A stretch of 17,398 nt of DNA from GCA-016699975 sp964515255 (GTDB lineage: Bacteria > Patescibacteriota > Minisyncoccia > Moranbacterales > UBA1568), in assembly GCA_964515255.1 (NCBI GenBank), contig CAZETL010000017.1, forward strand, positions 1 through 17,398, read 5' to 3'. Each line of letters opens with the position of its first letter. The stretch's first letter is position 1. A program made the position numbers and the translations under genes. This document shows positions 6,110 to 13,410 of this stretch, one piece after another. The notes below the pieces were generated by a model, which made no database searches, was not told the DNA's origin, and was given only the letters and a program-made list of their open reading frames with translations.

Positions 6110-7489
6110 CTATTTCGAACCCAGCCGATTGATTCTCGCTTCCGCGGTAGACAATGCCTGCTGCACGTTGGACTCTCCGAGATTCACCGAGGTAATCATC
6201 TCGCCGAGAATCCGCTCAATGCTCTCGGGATCCGTCTGCCGCCAGCTTCGCGCGACGAGATTGCCATCGGCAAACGGCCCCAGAACCGGATCCATTTTCT
6301 GCTTCTCCACGATATCCCTCCTTGCCGCCGGTTTCCCCGTTCGCTCAAGATATGCCGCAGCCGGGTCGAAATTCGTCTGAAAATCCTTCGAATTTCCAGA
6401 AACAGGATTCTGGAGGTGTACCGTCCCGTTATTTGGAAACGTCACATACTTGAGAAATTGCCAGGCATCGAATATCCGGGCAGCAGAATACGCCGCCGCA
6501 TCGCTCGTACCTTCCGGAGCCGTCTTATTCTTCGCCACGACAAACCCCCAGTAGTTCGGGAAATTGAATGGCTGCGCGCCTCCCGGCTGCGGAAGCGGCG
6601 CCACAGCGAAATTCAGCTTCGAATTCTTCCTCTTAATCGTCTCGTAATGCCAAGAGTAATTCACCATCATGGCAGCCGTTCCCTCATAGAAAGCGTCTAT
6701 TGAATAGTGCATCGCCGGATTCCAGGTATAGAGCGATGTCGTCGGATTTGCAAACTGCGTATAAAACGAGAGCGCATTTGCTCCGGAAGAAGAGGCGAGG
6801 CGAAGCTCATTGCTTTTCCCTCGCGGAACAAGAACGCCGTTTTGAAGAAGAATCGCCGAGAGCACGTCCGTAGACCGATTAATATTCGCCGCGGTCCCGA
6901 GAGCGGCGCCCGACTGTACAATTTCCCCAAAAGAATTAATTTGAGTCAAAAGACGCACATCGTTTTGGAATTCCTCCCAAGTAATCGGCGCCTCCGCGAT
7001 GCCGGCAGCACCCAGCAAGTCCTTGTTGTAATACAGCGCAAGAGAATCCACCGAAAGCGCGGAGCCGATGATTTTCCCTTCTTTTGAGATAAAGTCGTCC
7101 GAAACGGTGTCGACGAACGTATTGCGATACGTCCGTTCATCGATAAGGCCGTCGGGAACCGCGACAACCTTGTCTGAGAAAGCAGGCGTCCATGAATTTC
7201 TCACCATGAAAATATCCGGGCCGTTTCCGGAAGCGAGCGCGTCAAGGAGGTCCTGGCGATACGTATCAACATCGAACTTCCGATACGTAATCGCACCGAT
7301 ATTCGGATTGAGTTCCTTGTACTTCCCGACGATCTGCTGAAACGCATCAGAATCATCGAAGACGCCCCACACCTCGAGATTCATGCGATAACTCGTATCG
7401 CGCTGCCGCAAGCCGCATCCGGATAGAGTAAATACTGATCCGACAAGAAAACAAAGTGACAGAGACCGCACAAAAAACTTTCGACGCAT
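6110..7489 (-). CDS. Extracellular solute-binding lipoprotein (family 1-like)
   Basis: 459 residues from the ATG at 7489. A GTG at 7579 is in frame but would bury the signal peptide and overlap the preceding gene. The N-terminus M-R-R-K plus a hydrophobic stretch ends in the lipobox L-S-G-C, with the modified cysteine at about residue 25. The mature part has the plan of ABC-type sugar-binding proteins (SBP family 1): L-E-V-W-G-V-F-D-D near the start, N-G-P-D-I-F-M-V (the G-x-x-P-D-I/V motif), L-Y-Y-N-K-D-L-L, and a later W-G-F-V-V-A-K. It would bind an oligosaccharide or similar ligand at the outer face of the membrane. No permease or ATPase gene is next to it, so the transport partner is unknown, and it may instead serve the pilin cluster that starts 36 bp downstream. 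A short A-A-A-G-G lies very close to the ATG. Confidence 0.87.
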   Translation of the reverse strand: MRRKFFVRSLSLCFLVGSVFTLSGCGLRQRDTSYRMNLEVWGVFDDSDAFQQIVGKYKELNPNIGAITYRKFDVDTYRQDLLDALASGNGPDIFMVRNSWTPAFSDKVVAVPDGLIDERTYRNTFVDTVSDDFISKEGKIIGSALSVDSLALYYNKDLLGAAGIAEAPITWEEFQNDVRLLTQINSFGEIVQSGAALGTAANINRSTDVLSAILLQNGVLVPRGKSNELRLASSSGANALSFYTQFANPTTSLYTWNPAMHYSIDAFYEGTAAMMVNYSWHYETIKRKNSKLNFAVAPLPQPGGAQPFNFPNYWGFVVAKNKTAPEGTSDAAAYSAARIFDAWQFLKYVTFPNNGTVHLQNPVSGNSKDFQTNFDPAAAYLERTGKPAARRDIVEKQKMDPVLGPFADGNLVARSWRQTDPESIERILGEMITSVNLGESNVQQALSTAEARINRLGSK

Positions 7490-7566
7490 AACCTTTGTTT
7501 TTGAATGACGACTCACCCTGGAAAACAATCGATTGCCGCGCGTGCCGATACCTCTCCAATCCAATG

Positions 7567-8154
7567 CTATTTTTCGCACACGAGCGCGTAGTGGTAGTCC
7601 CCCGCCGCGACATCCTTCACCGGAGAAAATCCCCTCTCGGAAAGCATCTCGACAAGTTTATCCCGGGAAATTCGAAGAGAGACCTCCGGTCCGAATGACG
7701 CTTCGCGATCATTCCACTCCATAACGAAGAGAAAGGCTCCTTTTTTCAATATTCGATACGCCTCCCAGAGCATCCGTTCGCGCTCTCGGTTCTGAAAGAG
7801 CACGTCCTTCAAAATGACCCAATCAACGCTTTCGTCCGGCAATCCGGATCCGTTTTCCCGCTCGAGATTCGCGCGCTTCGCCACTATGTTCTTCAATCCA
7901 AGCGCCTTCGCGCGGCTCGCCACTGCCTCAAGCGACGAAGGAAGGATGTCGAGAGCGTACACTCTGCCGTTCTCCCCGACTGCTCGAGCGAAAGCAAGCG
8001 AGAAAAAACCGGATCCGCAACCGAAATCCGCAACCGTCGCGCCAGTCAGCATATCGAGCTGATCCAATACCTCTTCGGGTTTGACAAAAGAGTAAGCGAG
8101 CGGCAATCCCATAGGGCCAAAAGTGGAAAATTCTTGCAAAAAGAACAGCCGCAT
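7567..8154 (-). CDS. Class I SAM-dependent methyltransferase
   Basis: 195 residues from the ATG at 8154. The open frame extends upstream but would then run into the tRNA-Ser region, so the shorter start is used; an ATG at 8112 (M-G-L-P-L-A-Y) is an alternative. Motif I is V-A-D-F-G-C-G-S-G-F-F (41-51), the acidic end of strand 2 is V-Y-A-L-D (D68), and the later core D-W-V-I-L-K-D-V-L (110-118) and R-I-L-K-K-G-A-F (133-140) fit motifs IV-VI of UbiE/Methyltransf_25-like enzymes. It would use S-adenosylmethionine on an unidentified substrate in the cytoplasm. It is first in the minus-strand series, 77 bp ahead of the solute-binding protein. No ribosome binding site is visible, so a leaderless or near-leaderless transcript is possible. 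Confidence 0.85.
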   Translation of the reverse strand: MRLFFLQEFSTFGPMGLPLAYSFVKPEEVLDQLDMLTGATVADFGCGSGFFSLAFARAVGENGRVYALDILPSSLEAVASRAKALGLKNIVAKRANLERENGSGLPDESVDWVILKDVLFQNRERERMLWEAYRILKKGAFLFVMEWNDREASFGPEVSLRISRDKLVEMLSERGFSPVKDVAAGDYHYALVCEK

Positions 8155-8228
8155 TGTACAACAGAAACGCCGGGTCAACAAATCGAAGACAAGGCGAGGC
8201 GGGAGACAGAAGCAAAGGAATGACACAC

Positions 8229-8315
8229 GGAGAGGTGCGTGAGTGGTTGAAACGGCAGTCCTGGAAAGACTGTGTGTTAGAAATAGCACCGAGGGTTCGA
8301 ATCCCTCCCTCTCCG
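8229..8315 (+). tRNA. tRNA-Ser (anticodon GGA)
   Basis: Acceptor stem GGAGAGG (8229-8235) pairs with CCTCTCC (8308-8314), discriminator G at 8315. Anticodon stem CAGTC/GACTG encloses loop CTGGAAA, giving anticodon GGA for serine codons UCC/UCU. A long class II variable arm (GTGTTA / TAGCAC with a GAAA loop) and T arm GAGGG-TTCGAAT-CCCTC follow. The 3' CCA is not encoded (next bases CAA), so it must be added by CCA transferase. Confidence 0.96.
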
Positions 8316-8370
8316 CAACAGGCTCGTAGCATCAAAGAGAATCAAGGGCATCTCGAAAACGGGCAATCTA

Positions 8371-8398
8371 GAACCGCCCAATTGGGCGGTTCTCTTTT
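8371..8398 (+). terminator. Palindromic terminator downstream of tRNA-Ser
   Basis: A perfect 22-bp palindrome, GAACCGCCC-AATT-GGGCGGTTC (8371-8392), followed by TCTTTT. The G+C-rich stem with an AATT loop and a short T run is a plausible rho-independent terminator for the tRNA-Ser transcript, about 55 bp downstream of it. On the other strand no T tract follows. Confidence 0.7.
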
Positions 8399-8590
8399 CC
8401 GGTTCCTTGGACTCTTTCAATTTTTTCGAATTTCCTGATCTTCTTTTTTGGATTGCGTCAAAGTATCCTGAGATGAGTACGAAGAATTCTAAGAAGAATG
8501 CTTGTTTATATAGAGTCCGCGCCATAAAATAATTCTTTTGACCTTTTGAAAGTAACTTGTACGACCTTACGACCTACTTATCAAAAGATA

Positions 8591-9289
8591 TCAATTCGGT
8601 TCCAATAGCATGGCATCCCTAACAGTTAGCCTTTGTCTAATTTTTGATATCAATTCCTGAGTATTCACTTTAAGACCCTTATCATGCCACCCTCTCTCCT
8701 TCCTCTTCGTTGACTGAGATGGTTTGACAGTAGGACCCCACGCCTCCGAGACACCAAACGAATAGATATCACCATCTTCTGTGTGTTCTATTAGCCTATT
8801 TCTAACCATCTTCACACCTATAAATTCAGCCTTCTTTTTGCCACAAATAGATTTTTCGACTAAATCCCATAATTTGCCCGCATTATAATAAAAGCTTTCC
8901 AGCTTCTCTGCTAACTTTTTTCTGTCTCCCTCTAGTCCGCTATTTCCTTCTCCATCCTCTTTTCCAAAAGAGAACATTATCATGTCGGACATGCCTCTTA
9001 GTTGAACTGGGACATTTGGATCTGCTCTTCGAAGCTTCATGTTGAAAATATTCTTCCCAGAAGATCCAGATCTACAAGAGAGTACTCCTGTTTCCTGGTT
9101 AAAATCTATTTCCATTCTCAATGGATCGCCATTAAGACACCTTTCATTCAATTGAATAAGTTCAATATATTGCAATCTAGCCACCTCCAGACGATGAGTC
9201 AGTTCTCCTAACATTTTCGGATCTGCTACAAACCCGGGAACTTTAACCAGATCGATAAGTTTCCCTATTTCAGATGCTACGTCTTCCAT
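8591..9289 (-). CDS. Unrecognised soluble protein with possible HEPN-type R-N-x4-H motif
   Basis: 232 residues, ATG at 9289. I do not recognise the family. No signal peptide or TM segment is seen, so it is likely cytoplasmic. The N-terminal 50 residues and the region 120-150 look helical and charged; the middle (60-105) looks beta-like. Residues 162-169 read V-R-N-R-L-I-E-H; R163 and H169 fit the R-x4-6-H motif of HEPN ribonucleases with the usual Asn after Arg, but one short motif is weak evidence. The DNA is visibly richer in A+T than the flanking genes, and the gene stands alone between tRNA-Ser and rpsO, so it may be acquired. The gene is intact. A candidate inverted repeat with a -10-like box lies about 45-70 bp upstream. 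Confidence 0.75.
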   Translation of the reverse strand: MEDVASEIGKLIDLVKVPGFVADPKMLGELTHRLEVARLQYIELIQLNERCLNGDPLRMEIDFNQETGVLSCRSGSSGKNIFNMKLRRADPNVPVQLRGMSDMIMFSFGKEDGEGNSGLEGDRKKLAEKLESFYYNAGKLWDLVEKSICGKKKAEFIGVKMVRNRLIEHTEDGDIYSFGVSEAWGPTVKPSQSTKRKERGWHDKGLKVNTQELISKIRQRLTVRDAMLLEPN

Positions 9290-9331
9290 ATAAACTTATC
9301 TTGCATTAAGTAACCCGAAAGAGAGTCCTTC

Positions 9332-9358
9332 ACTAGACTGGCGGATGTCCAGTATAGT
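9332..9358 (-). promoter_or_regulatory. Inverted repeat with embedded -10-like box upstream of the 8591-9289 gene
   Basis: ACTAGACTGG (9332-9341) and CCAGTATAGT (9349-9358) are inverted copies with one mismatch and a 7-nt spacer. Read on the minus strand the right arm contains TATACT (9356-9351), a good -10 box; the hexamer 17 bp upstream (TTCTTG) is a poor -35. Such a dyad over a promoter could be an operator for autoregulation. Confidence 0.3.
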
Positions 9359-9384
9359 CCCATCTTCTCCAAACAAGAAGATCC

Positions 9385-9413
9385 TTGCAAAAACTCGCAG
9401 GTCGTGATACATT
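9385..9413 (+). promoter_or_regulatory. Candidate rpsO promoter
   Basis: TTGCAA (9385-9390), a 17-bp spacer, then TACATT (9408-9413) preceded by TGA, i.e. an extended -10 (TGn). Both hexamers match 4 of 6 consensus bases. Transcription would start near 9420, leaving a leader of about 70 nt before the rpsO ATG at 9492. Confidence 0.5.
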
Positions 9414-9448
9414 CTTCTCATAATTCATAGGGGAACGAGCTCCGATTG

Positions 9449-9467
9449 GTTTTGCCAGAAGCAAAAC
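9449..9467 (+). promoter_or_regulatory. Stem-loop in the rpsO leader
   Basis: GTTTTGC (9449-9455) pairs perfectly with GCAAAAC (9461-9467) around loop CAGAA, ending 24 nt before the rpsO start codon. S15 represses its own mRNA through leader structures in several bacteria; this hairpin is a candidate for such control. The role is inferred; only the inverted repeat is seen. Confidence 0.4.
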
Positions 9468-9491
9468 GAGCCGGATGCCGCATGCAACGAT

Positions 9492-9755
9492 ATGCTTACG
9501 CCCAGACAAAAGGCAAAAGCGACGAAAGAAGCGAAACGCCACGAGAAAGACACCGGGTCTCCGGAGTACCAGATCGCCATGTTTACCGAGCGGATCAAGA
9601 AGCTCACCGATCACCTCAAAAAAAATAAGAAGGATTTCCATTCCCGGCGGGGGCTCCTCAAGATGGTCTCGAAACGAAAGCGGCTTATGACCTATCTTCA
9701 GAAAACTGACGAGAAAACGGCGAAGTCGGTCGCAAAGAAACTGAAACTCGCCTAG
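9492..9755 (+). CDS. rpsO: 30S ribosomal protein S15
   Basis: 87 residues, close to the usual 88-89. The S15 signature is complete: H-E-K-D-T-G-S-P-E-Y-Q-I (residues 17-28), L-T-D-H-L-K-K-N-K-K-D-F-H-S-R-R-G-L, and the C-terminal helix K-R-K-R-L-M-T-Y-L. S15 binds the central domain of 16S rRNA early in 30S assembly. The ATG at 9492 gives the standard N-terminus; no Shine-Dalgarno sequence is visible, so initiation may depend on the leader structure. It is a single-gene unit, with its own promoter candidate and a strong terminator starting 7 bp after the stop. It is not followed directly by pnp as in many bacteria: pnp lies 4.4 kb downstream on the same strand, with the NYN gene, glmS and two small genes in between. 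Confidence 0.97.
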   Translation: MLTPRQKAKATKEAKRHEKDTGSPEYQIAMFTERIKKLTDHLKKNKKDFHSRRGLLKMVSKRKRLMTYLQKTDEKTAKSVAKKLKLA

Positions 9756-9761
9756 TGTCCG

Positions 9762-9791
9762 CGTCCCGCCCTCGCGGGACGTTTGGTTTTT
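9762..9791 (+). terminator. rpsO terminator
   Basis: CGTCCCGC (9762-9769), loop CCTC, GCGGGACG (9774-9781), then TTTGGTTTTT. The 8-bp G+C-rich stem with a T tract is a typical rho-independent terminator, 7 bp after the rpsO stop codon. Confidence 0.85.
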
Positions 9792-9972
9792 ACCGTCGGC
9801 AAGCCCTTCTGTCGCTCCGAGGGAACAAGCAAAAAAAATGCAGCGGTACCGTCATGCCTTGGGGATTTGGACGCGATCCAGTCCGGAGAAGACAAGCATT
9901 GAGGCGCTTGACGCGAAAATGCATCGGACATGCTTATTCTCCCTCTTTTTTAAAATCAATCCATTTTTCACT

Positions 9973-10470
9973 ATGGCGAAATTCAAGGAACAACGCGTCG
10001 GCGTCCTCGTGGATGTCCAGAATATGTACTACAGCGCGAGAATTCTTTTTGGAAAGAAAGTGAATTTCAAAAATGTTCTCCTCGCCGGAACCGCCGATCG
10101 AAAGCTTATCCGCGCCATCGCCTACGGCATAAAGACCGTGGAAGGAATGGAGGAAAAATTCTTCGAGGCGCTTGAAAAATCCGGCTATGAGGTAAAAACC
10201 AAAGACCTTCAAATATTCCCCGACGGTTCGAAGAAAGGCGATTGGGACGTCGGCATAGCGATAGACGCCGTCAAAATGGCGCGAAGCCTCGATGTGCTTA
10301 TTCTCGTTTCCGGAGATGGAGATTATCTCCCGCTTGTCGAATATATTCAATCGACGACCGGGTGCCGCGTCGAGGGCATGGCCTTCAAAGAATCGGCAAG
10401 CTCCAAACTCATCGAGCGTCTCGATGACTTTACCAACCTCTCCGAAGAGAAAAGCATGTTCCTCATTTAG
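9973..10470 (+). CDS. NYN domain protein (LabA/DUF88-like putative ribonuclease)
   Basis: 165 residues from the ATG at 9973; the frame is open further upstream, but the conserved fold begins right after this Met. The whole protein is one NYN (PIN-like) domain: first strand V-G-V-L-V-D-V-Q-N-M-Y-Y with D14 and N17, K-G-D-W-D-V-G-I-A-I-D (88-98) supplying D90, D92 and D98, and L-V-S-G-D-G-D-Y-L-P-L (111-121) with D115 and D117. These acidic residues form the metal site in LabA-like/PIN nucleases, so it is probably an active RNase in RNA turnover or maturation; the substrate is unknown. No ribosome binding site is seen. It faces glmS tail to tail across a shared terminator. Confidence 0.9.
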   Translation: MAKFKEQRVGVLVDVQNMYYSARILFGKKVNFKNVLLAGTADRKLIRAIAYGIKTVEGMEEKFFEALEKSGYEVKTKDLQIFPDGSKKGDWDVGIAIDAVKMARSLDVLILVSGDGDYLPLVEYIQSTTGCRVEGMAFKESASSKLIERLDDFTNLSEEKSMFLI

Positions 10471-10501
10471 TCTCGAAAGGACGATGCGGGACAAAACAGC
10501 G

Positions 10502-10527
10502 AAAAAACCGGGATATCCCGGTTTTTT
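10502..10527. terminator. Bidirectional terminator between NYN gene and glmS
   Basis: A perfect 26-bp palindrome: A6-CCGGG-ATAT-CCCGG-T6. On either strand it gives a G+C stem with a T6 tail, so it serves both convergent genes. It lies 31 bp after the NYN gene stop and 21 bp after the glmS stop. Confidence 0.9.
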
Positions 10528-10548
10528 GCATATTCCAAATCTACTTGC

Positions 10549-12417
10549 CTATTCTACCGTCACGCTCTTCGCAAGATTCCTCGGCCGATCAACCGACTCG
10601 CCGCGCGCATTCGCTACGAAATAGGCGAACAACTGCAGAGGAATAACCGAAAGAAACGGTGAGAGCTGTTCTATCGTCTCCGGTATATAGAGACAGTCGT
10701 CCGCAAGGCCTTGGTCGAGAAGTTCGGTATTCCCGTCTGTCGTTACAGCGAGAATTCTTCCCTTTCTCGCCTTCACTTCCTGCATATTGCTTTTCGTCTT
10801 CTCATACATACTATCCTTCGGAATAATGAAAACTGATGGGAATCCTTCTTGTACGAGCGCGAGCGGACCATGTTTCATCTCTCCTGCCGGATACGCCTCG
10901 GCATGCACATAGGCAATTTCCTTGATCTTGAGCGCACCTTCGGCTGCCACTGGAAAGCTGTACCTCCGGCCGAGGTAGAAAAAGTTCTCGCATGAGGCAT
11001 ATTTCCGCGCAACTTCTTCCACGAAAGATATCCTCTCGAGAATAAGCCGGATCTGATCGGGAATCCGCTGGAGAGCACGAGCGAGTACCTGCCCGACCGA
11101 CAGAGAAAGATTCCTCTGCCGACCGAGATAGAGCGAAAGAAGCGACAAAACAGCTATTTGCGAAGTAAAAGCCTTTGTGGAGGCGACGGACACCTCTGGT
11201 CCTGCGTGGGTATATACGCCGGCATCGGTTTTCCGTGCAATTGTCGATCCGACCACATTGACAATTCCGAGAGCGAGAGCGCCTTTTCTCTTCGCTTCTT
11301 CCAAAGCGGCAAGCGTATCTGCCGTTTCTCCGGATTGCGATAGAGCAATAATCGCGGAATCTCCGCCTAACACCGGATTTTTGTAGCGGAATTCCGAGGC
11401 CGGTGTCGCCTGCGCGACGCAACCGGAAATATCTCCAAGAAGGTATTCTCCGATTAGGCCCGCGTAGAACGAGGTGCCACACGATACAAGATGAAAAGAC
11501 GAAATTCGACGAAGCGCATCCTGAACCGACCACAATCCACCGAGCCGAGCCGTTGCATCTTCAATCTGAAGCCTTCCACGGAACGCATCTTCGATCACGC
11601 GCGGCTGTTCCATGATTTCCTTCAGCATAAAATGGGCGTATCCGCCCTTCTCAGCCTCTTCCGGAGACCATTCTATTGTCTCTAGCGTCTTCTCTGGCGC
11701 CCGGTGTCCATTAAGAAGACTCACTGCATGGTGAGAAGCGGTAATTTCACACAATTCCCCGTCATCGAGAGCAAACATATTCCTCGTGCAAAGGAGAATA
11801 GCCGCCGGATCCGACGCCACGAGGTATTCGCCATCGCCAACCCCGACCAATATCGGGCTTCCGCATTTTGCGACGAAAAGAGTGTCCGGTTTCTCCGCAC
11901 TGATAACGAGCAATCCATACGTTCCGCGCACACCTTCCAATACCTTTCGTATTGCTGAGGCTATGTCCGGACAGCTTTTCCTTGCTTCCTCGATGCCATG
12001 AGAAAGCACTTCGGTATCGGTTTCCGAATTGAACACATGGCCCTTTGCAATGAGTTCTTCTTTCAGTTCCCGGTAATTTTCGATAATTCCATTATGAACG
12101 ACGGCGATGCGCTCCGAACAATCCAGATGGGGATGCGCATTCGCATCATTCGCTTCGCCATGCGTCGCCCACCTGGTATGCAAGATGGCAATCGGGGCCG
12201 CCTTCGGGAATTTCTTTGCTTTTTGCCGCCGGCGCACTTCCGGCAAGAGACCGGCCTGGATCGCTCCGCGTTTCTTTGCAAGAGAAATCTTTCCGTGAGA
12301 AACAGTAGCAACTCCAGCGCTATCGTATCCTCGATACTCCAACCGGAGAAGCGCCTGAAGCCCCGTATCGATAGCATCCGCTCCTTCCCGTACAACCCGC
12401 CCGATAATGCCGCACAT
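10549..12417 (-). CDS. glmS: Glutamine--fructose-6-phosphate aminotransferase (isomerizing)
   Basis: 622 residues from the ATG at 12417. This start puts Cys2 directly after Met (M-C-G-I-I-G), and that cysteine, exposed after Met removal, is the glutaminase nucleophile. An upstream in-frame ATG would destroy this. The N-terminal glutaminase domain (1-235) has L-R-L-E-Y-R-G-Y-D-S-A-G, H-T-R-W-A-T-H-G, V-H-N-G-I-I-E-N-Y and S-E-T-D-T-E-V. Two SIS domains (about 300-430 and 470-600) hold S-C-G-T-S-F-Y-A-G, S-G-E-T-A-D-T, S-T-K-A-F-T-S-Q, and A-G-E-M-K-H-G-P-L-A-L-V. The C-terminus L-A-K-S-V-T-V-E is canonical. The enzyme makes glucosamine-6-phosphate, the first step to UDP-GlcNAc for peptidoglycan. 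It is monocistronic. I see no glmS ribozyme in its short leader. Confidence 0.97.
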   Translation of the reverse strand: MCGIIGRVVREGADAIDTGLQALLRLEYRGYDSAGVATVSHGKISLAKKRGAIQAGLLPEVRRRQKAKKFPKAAPIAILHTRWATHGEANDANAHPHLDCSERIAVVHNGIIENYRELKEELIAKGHVFNSETDTEVLSHGIEEARKSCPDIASAIRKVLEGVRGTYGLLVISAEKPDTLFVAKCGSPILVGVGDGEYLVASDPAAILLCTRNMFALDDGELCEITASHHAVSLLNGHRAPEKTLETIEWSPEEAEKGGYAHFMLKEIMEQPRVIEDAFRGRLQIEDATARLGGLWSVQDALRRISSFHLVSCGTSFYAGLIGEYLLGDISGCVAQATPASEFRYKNPVLGGDSAIIALSQSGETADTLAALEEAKRKGALALGIVNVVGSTIARKTDAGVYTHAGPEVSVASTKAFTSQIAVLSLLSLYLGRQRNLSLSVGQVLARALQRIPDQIRLILERISFVEEVARKYASCENFFYLGRRYSFPVAAEGALKIKEIAYVHAEAYPAGEMKHGPLALVQEGFPSVFIIPKDSMYEKTKSNMQEVKARKGRILAVTTDGNTELLDQGLADDCLYIPETIEQLSPFLSVIPLQLFAYFVANARGESVDRPRNLAKSVTVE

Positions 12418-12449
12418 AGTTTTGCAGTTACTGACAGATCCTGTCCGAA

Positions 12450-12478
12450 TTTGTAGCAAAGAAGCGCACAAAAGACAA
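12450..12478 (-). promoter_or_regulatory. Candidate glmS promoter
   Basis: On the minus strand: TTGTCT (12478-12473), 17-bp spacer, TACAAA (12455-12450). Each hexamer matches 4 of 6 consensus bases. Transcription would start near 12443, giving a leader of about 26 nt that contains a small GACAG/CTGTC dyad but no Shine-Dalgarno sequence. Confidence 0.4.
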
Positions 12479-12625
12479 TCTCAGAAGCGCCCTGACCAAA
12501 AAACGTCAGAATTCCCTAGCATCACGAATTACAAAGGTTCTCCGGAAAGAAACGGGATTCTTCTCGACTATCAGATAATAGCTTTGTCGAAAGGAAAATA
12601 GTTTTTTATTTCAGGGATACTGTCA

Positions 12626-12654
12626 TTGACAATAGAATTCTTTTATACTATGTT
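12626..12654 (+). promoter_or_regulatory. Candidate promoter for the 12732-13626 gene pair
   Basis: A perfect TTGACA (12626-12631), 17-bp spacer, TATGTT (12649-12654; 4 of 6). A TATACT also occurs inside the spacer at an unsuitable distance. Transcription would start near 12660, leaving a leader of about 70 nt with a G+C hairpin beside the ribosome binding site. Confidence 0.5.
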
Positions 12655-12731
12655 TCAGTGTCGGTTCTTTGACAAAATCGCTGTGCAAACAGCAACCCGC
12701 GCCCCGGGGTTTTCCGGGGTTGGAGATGACG

Positions 12732-13373
12732 ATGAAAGTGCTTTTCTGGTGTTTCATTCTGACAACCGTATTAGCATCTTCGGCGACGCTTAGTGACGAG
12801 ATGAAAGATTCCACGAAACCACCTCTTCCGAGTAGTGAGGAATTTGCGCGATGCATGGGACCGTTCAGGGACGCTTCTGTGGAGGAGTCGAAGCACTTTG
12901 GCGGTCGTCCTGAAGACATGCTCTCGAAAGGTGAAAGGGCGTGTCGCGTATTCTTGCCTCCTCTGCAGATGCAAGAATCCGTGCAACAGTCTATTGAATC
13001 CATGGGTGAAGATATTGCGAGAATCAGATCCAAAGCGAGTCATTTCGAGATCGAGGTACGGAATATGCAGCAGAATTGGTTTGCTCTATTTGCTCTGCTC
13101 GCAATAGTAGTATTCCTGATGCTTCTTAGACTTTTTCGGCTTTTTCGTCTTCTTGCAGATCTTCGCTCTTCCCTTAAGAAACTTCGGGAGGAGGTGGAAG
13201 AAATACGGGCGGAAGTGATAGCGGAGGAAACATACCGACTGTCCCAAAACCCAGCATTATTCCAAGCTAAGGACATCGATGCTTTACGCGAAGATATCCA
13301 GAGACTCAAAGTTGAAATTTCCGTCCTTCGAAATTCGAAAGCGGATATTCCCTGGTACAGCAGATGGCTCTGA
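12732..13373 (+). CDS. Unrecognised secreted-N/one-TM protein with cytoplasmic coiled coil
   Basis: 213 residues from the ATG at 12732, chosen because GGAG lies six bases before it; an in-frame ATG at 12726 overlaps that spacing. I recognise no family. Residues 1-18 look like a signal peptide or first TM. Residues 20-115 are polar, extracytoplasmic, with only two cysteines after it (C41, C71) that could form a disulfide. A strong TM follows at about 116-140 (W-F-A-L-F-A-L-L-A-I-V-V-F), then basic F-R-L-F-R and two charged heptad-like stretches (about 141-167 and 182-203) suggesting a coiled coil in the cytoplasm. The gene is 37 bp ahead of a small two-TM gene and the two probably form one operon and perhaps one membrane complex. 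Confidence 0.75.
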   Translation: MKVLFWCFILTTVLASSATLSDEMKDSTKPPLPSSEEFARCMGPFRDASVEESKHFGGRPEDMLSKGERACRVFLPPLQMQESVQQSIESMGEDIARIRSKASHFEIEVRNMQQNWFALFALLAIVVFLMLLRLFRLFRLLADLRSSLKKLREEVEEIRAEVIAEETYRLSQNPALFQAKDIDALREDIQRLKVEISVLRNSKADIPWYSRWL

Positions 13374-13410
13374 AATAGAACCCGAGGAACAAATTGAGAG
13401 GCGAAAGAAA

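Larger units (their letters stand above)
12418..12731. other. Divergent intergenic region between glmS and the small membrane-protein pair
   Basis: 314 bp without a gene. It holds the glmS promoter candidate (12450-12478), a stretch of about 100 bp in which I see nothing, a plus-strand promoter candidate (12626-12654), and an inverted repeat CCCCGG (12702-12707) / CCGGGG (12714-12719) whose right half ends three bases before the GGAG of the next gene. Confidence 0.55.

Noticed and set aside
7928..8525. Open frames on the minus strand opposite tRNA-Ser (7928-8335 and 8277-8525) with tails such as G-R-D-S-N-P-R and G-G-I-R-T-L-G
   Set aside because: These are the well-known false proteins produced by translating the complement of a tRNA-Ser gene; they have no ribosome binding site and overlap the tRNA.
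8316..9331. tRNA-Ser-targeted integrative element carrying the 8591-9289 gene
   Set aside because: No copy of the tRNA 3' end and no integrase were found on the far side, so only the base-composition hint remains.
10811..11533. 240-codon minus-strand open frame inside glmS
   Set aside because: It is an alternate frame of glmS; the glmS frame carries all catalytic motifs.
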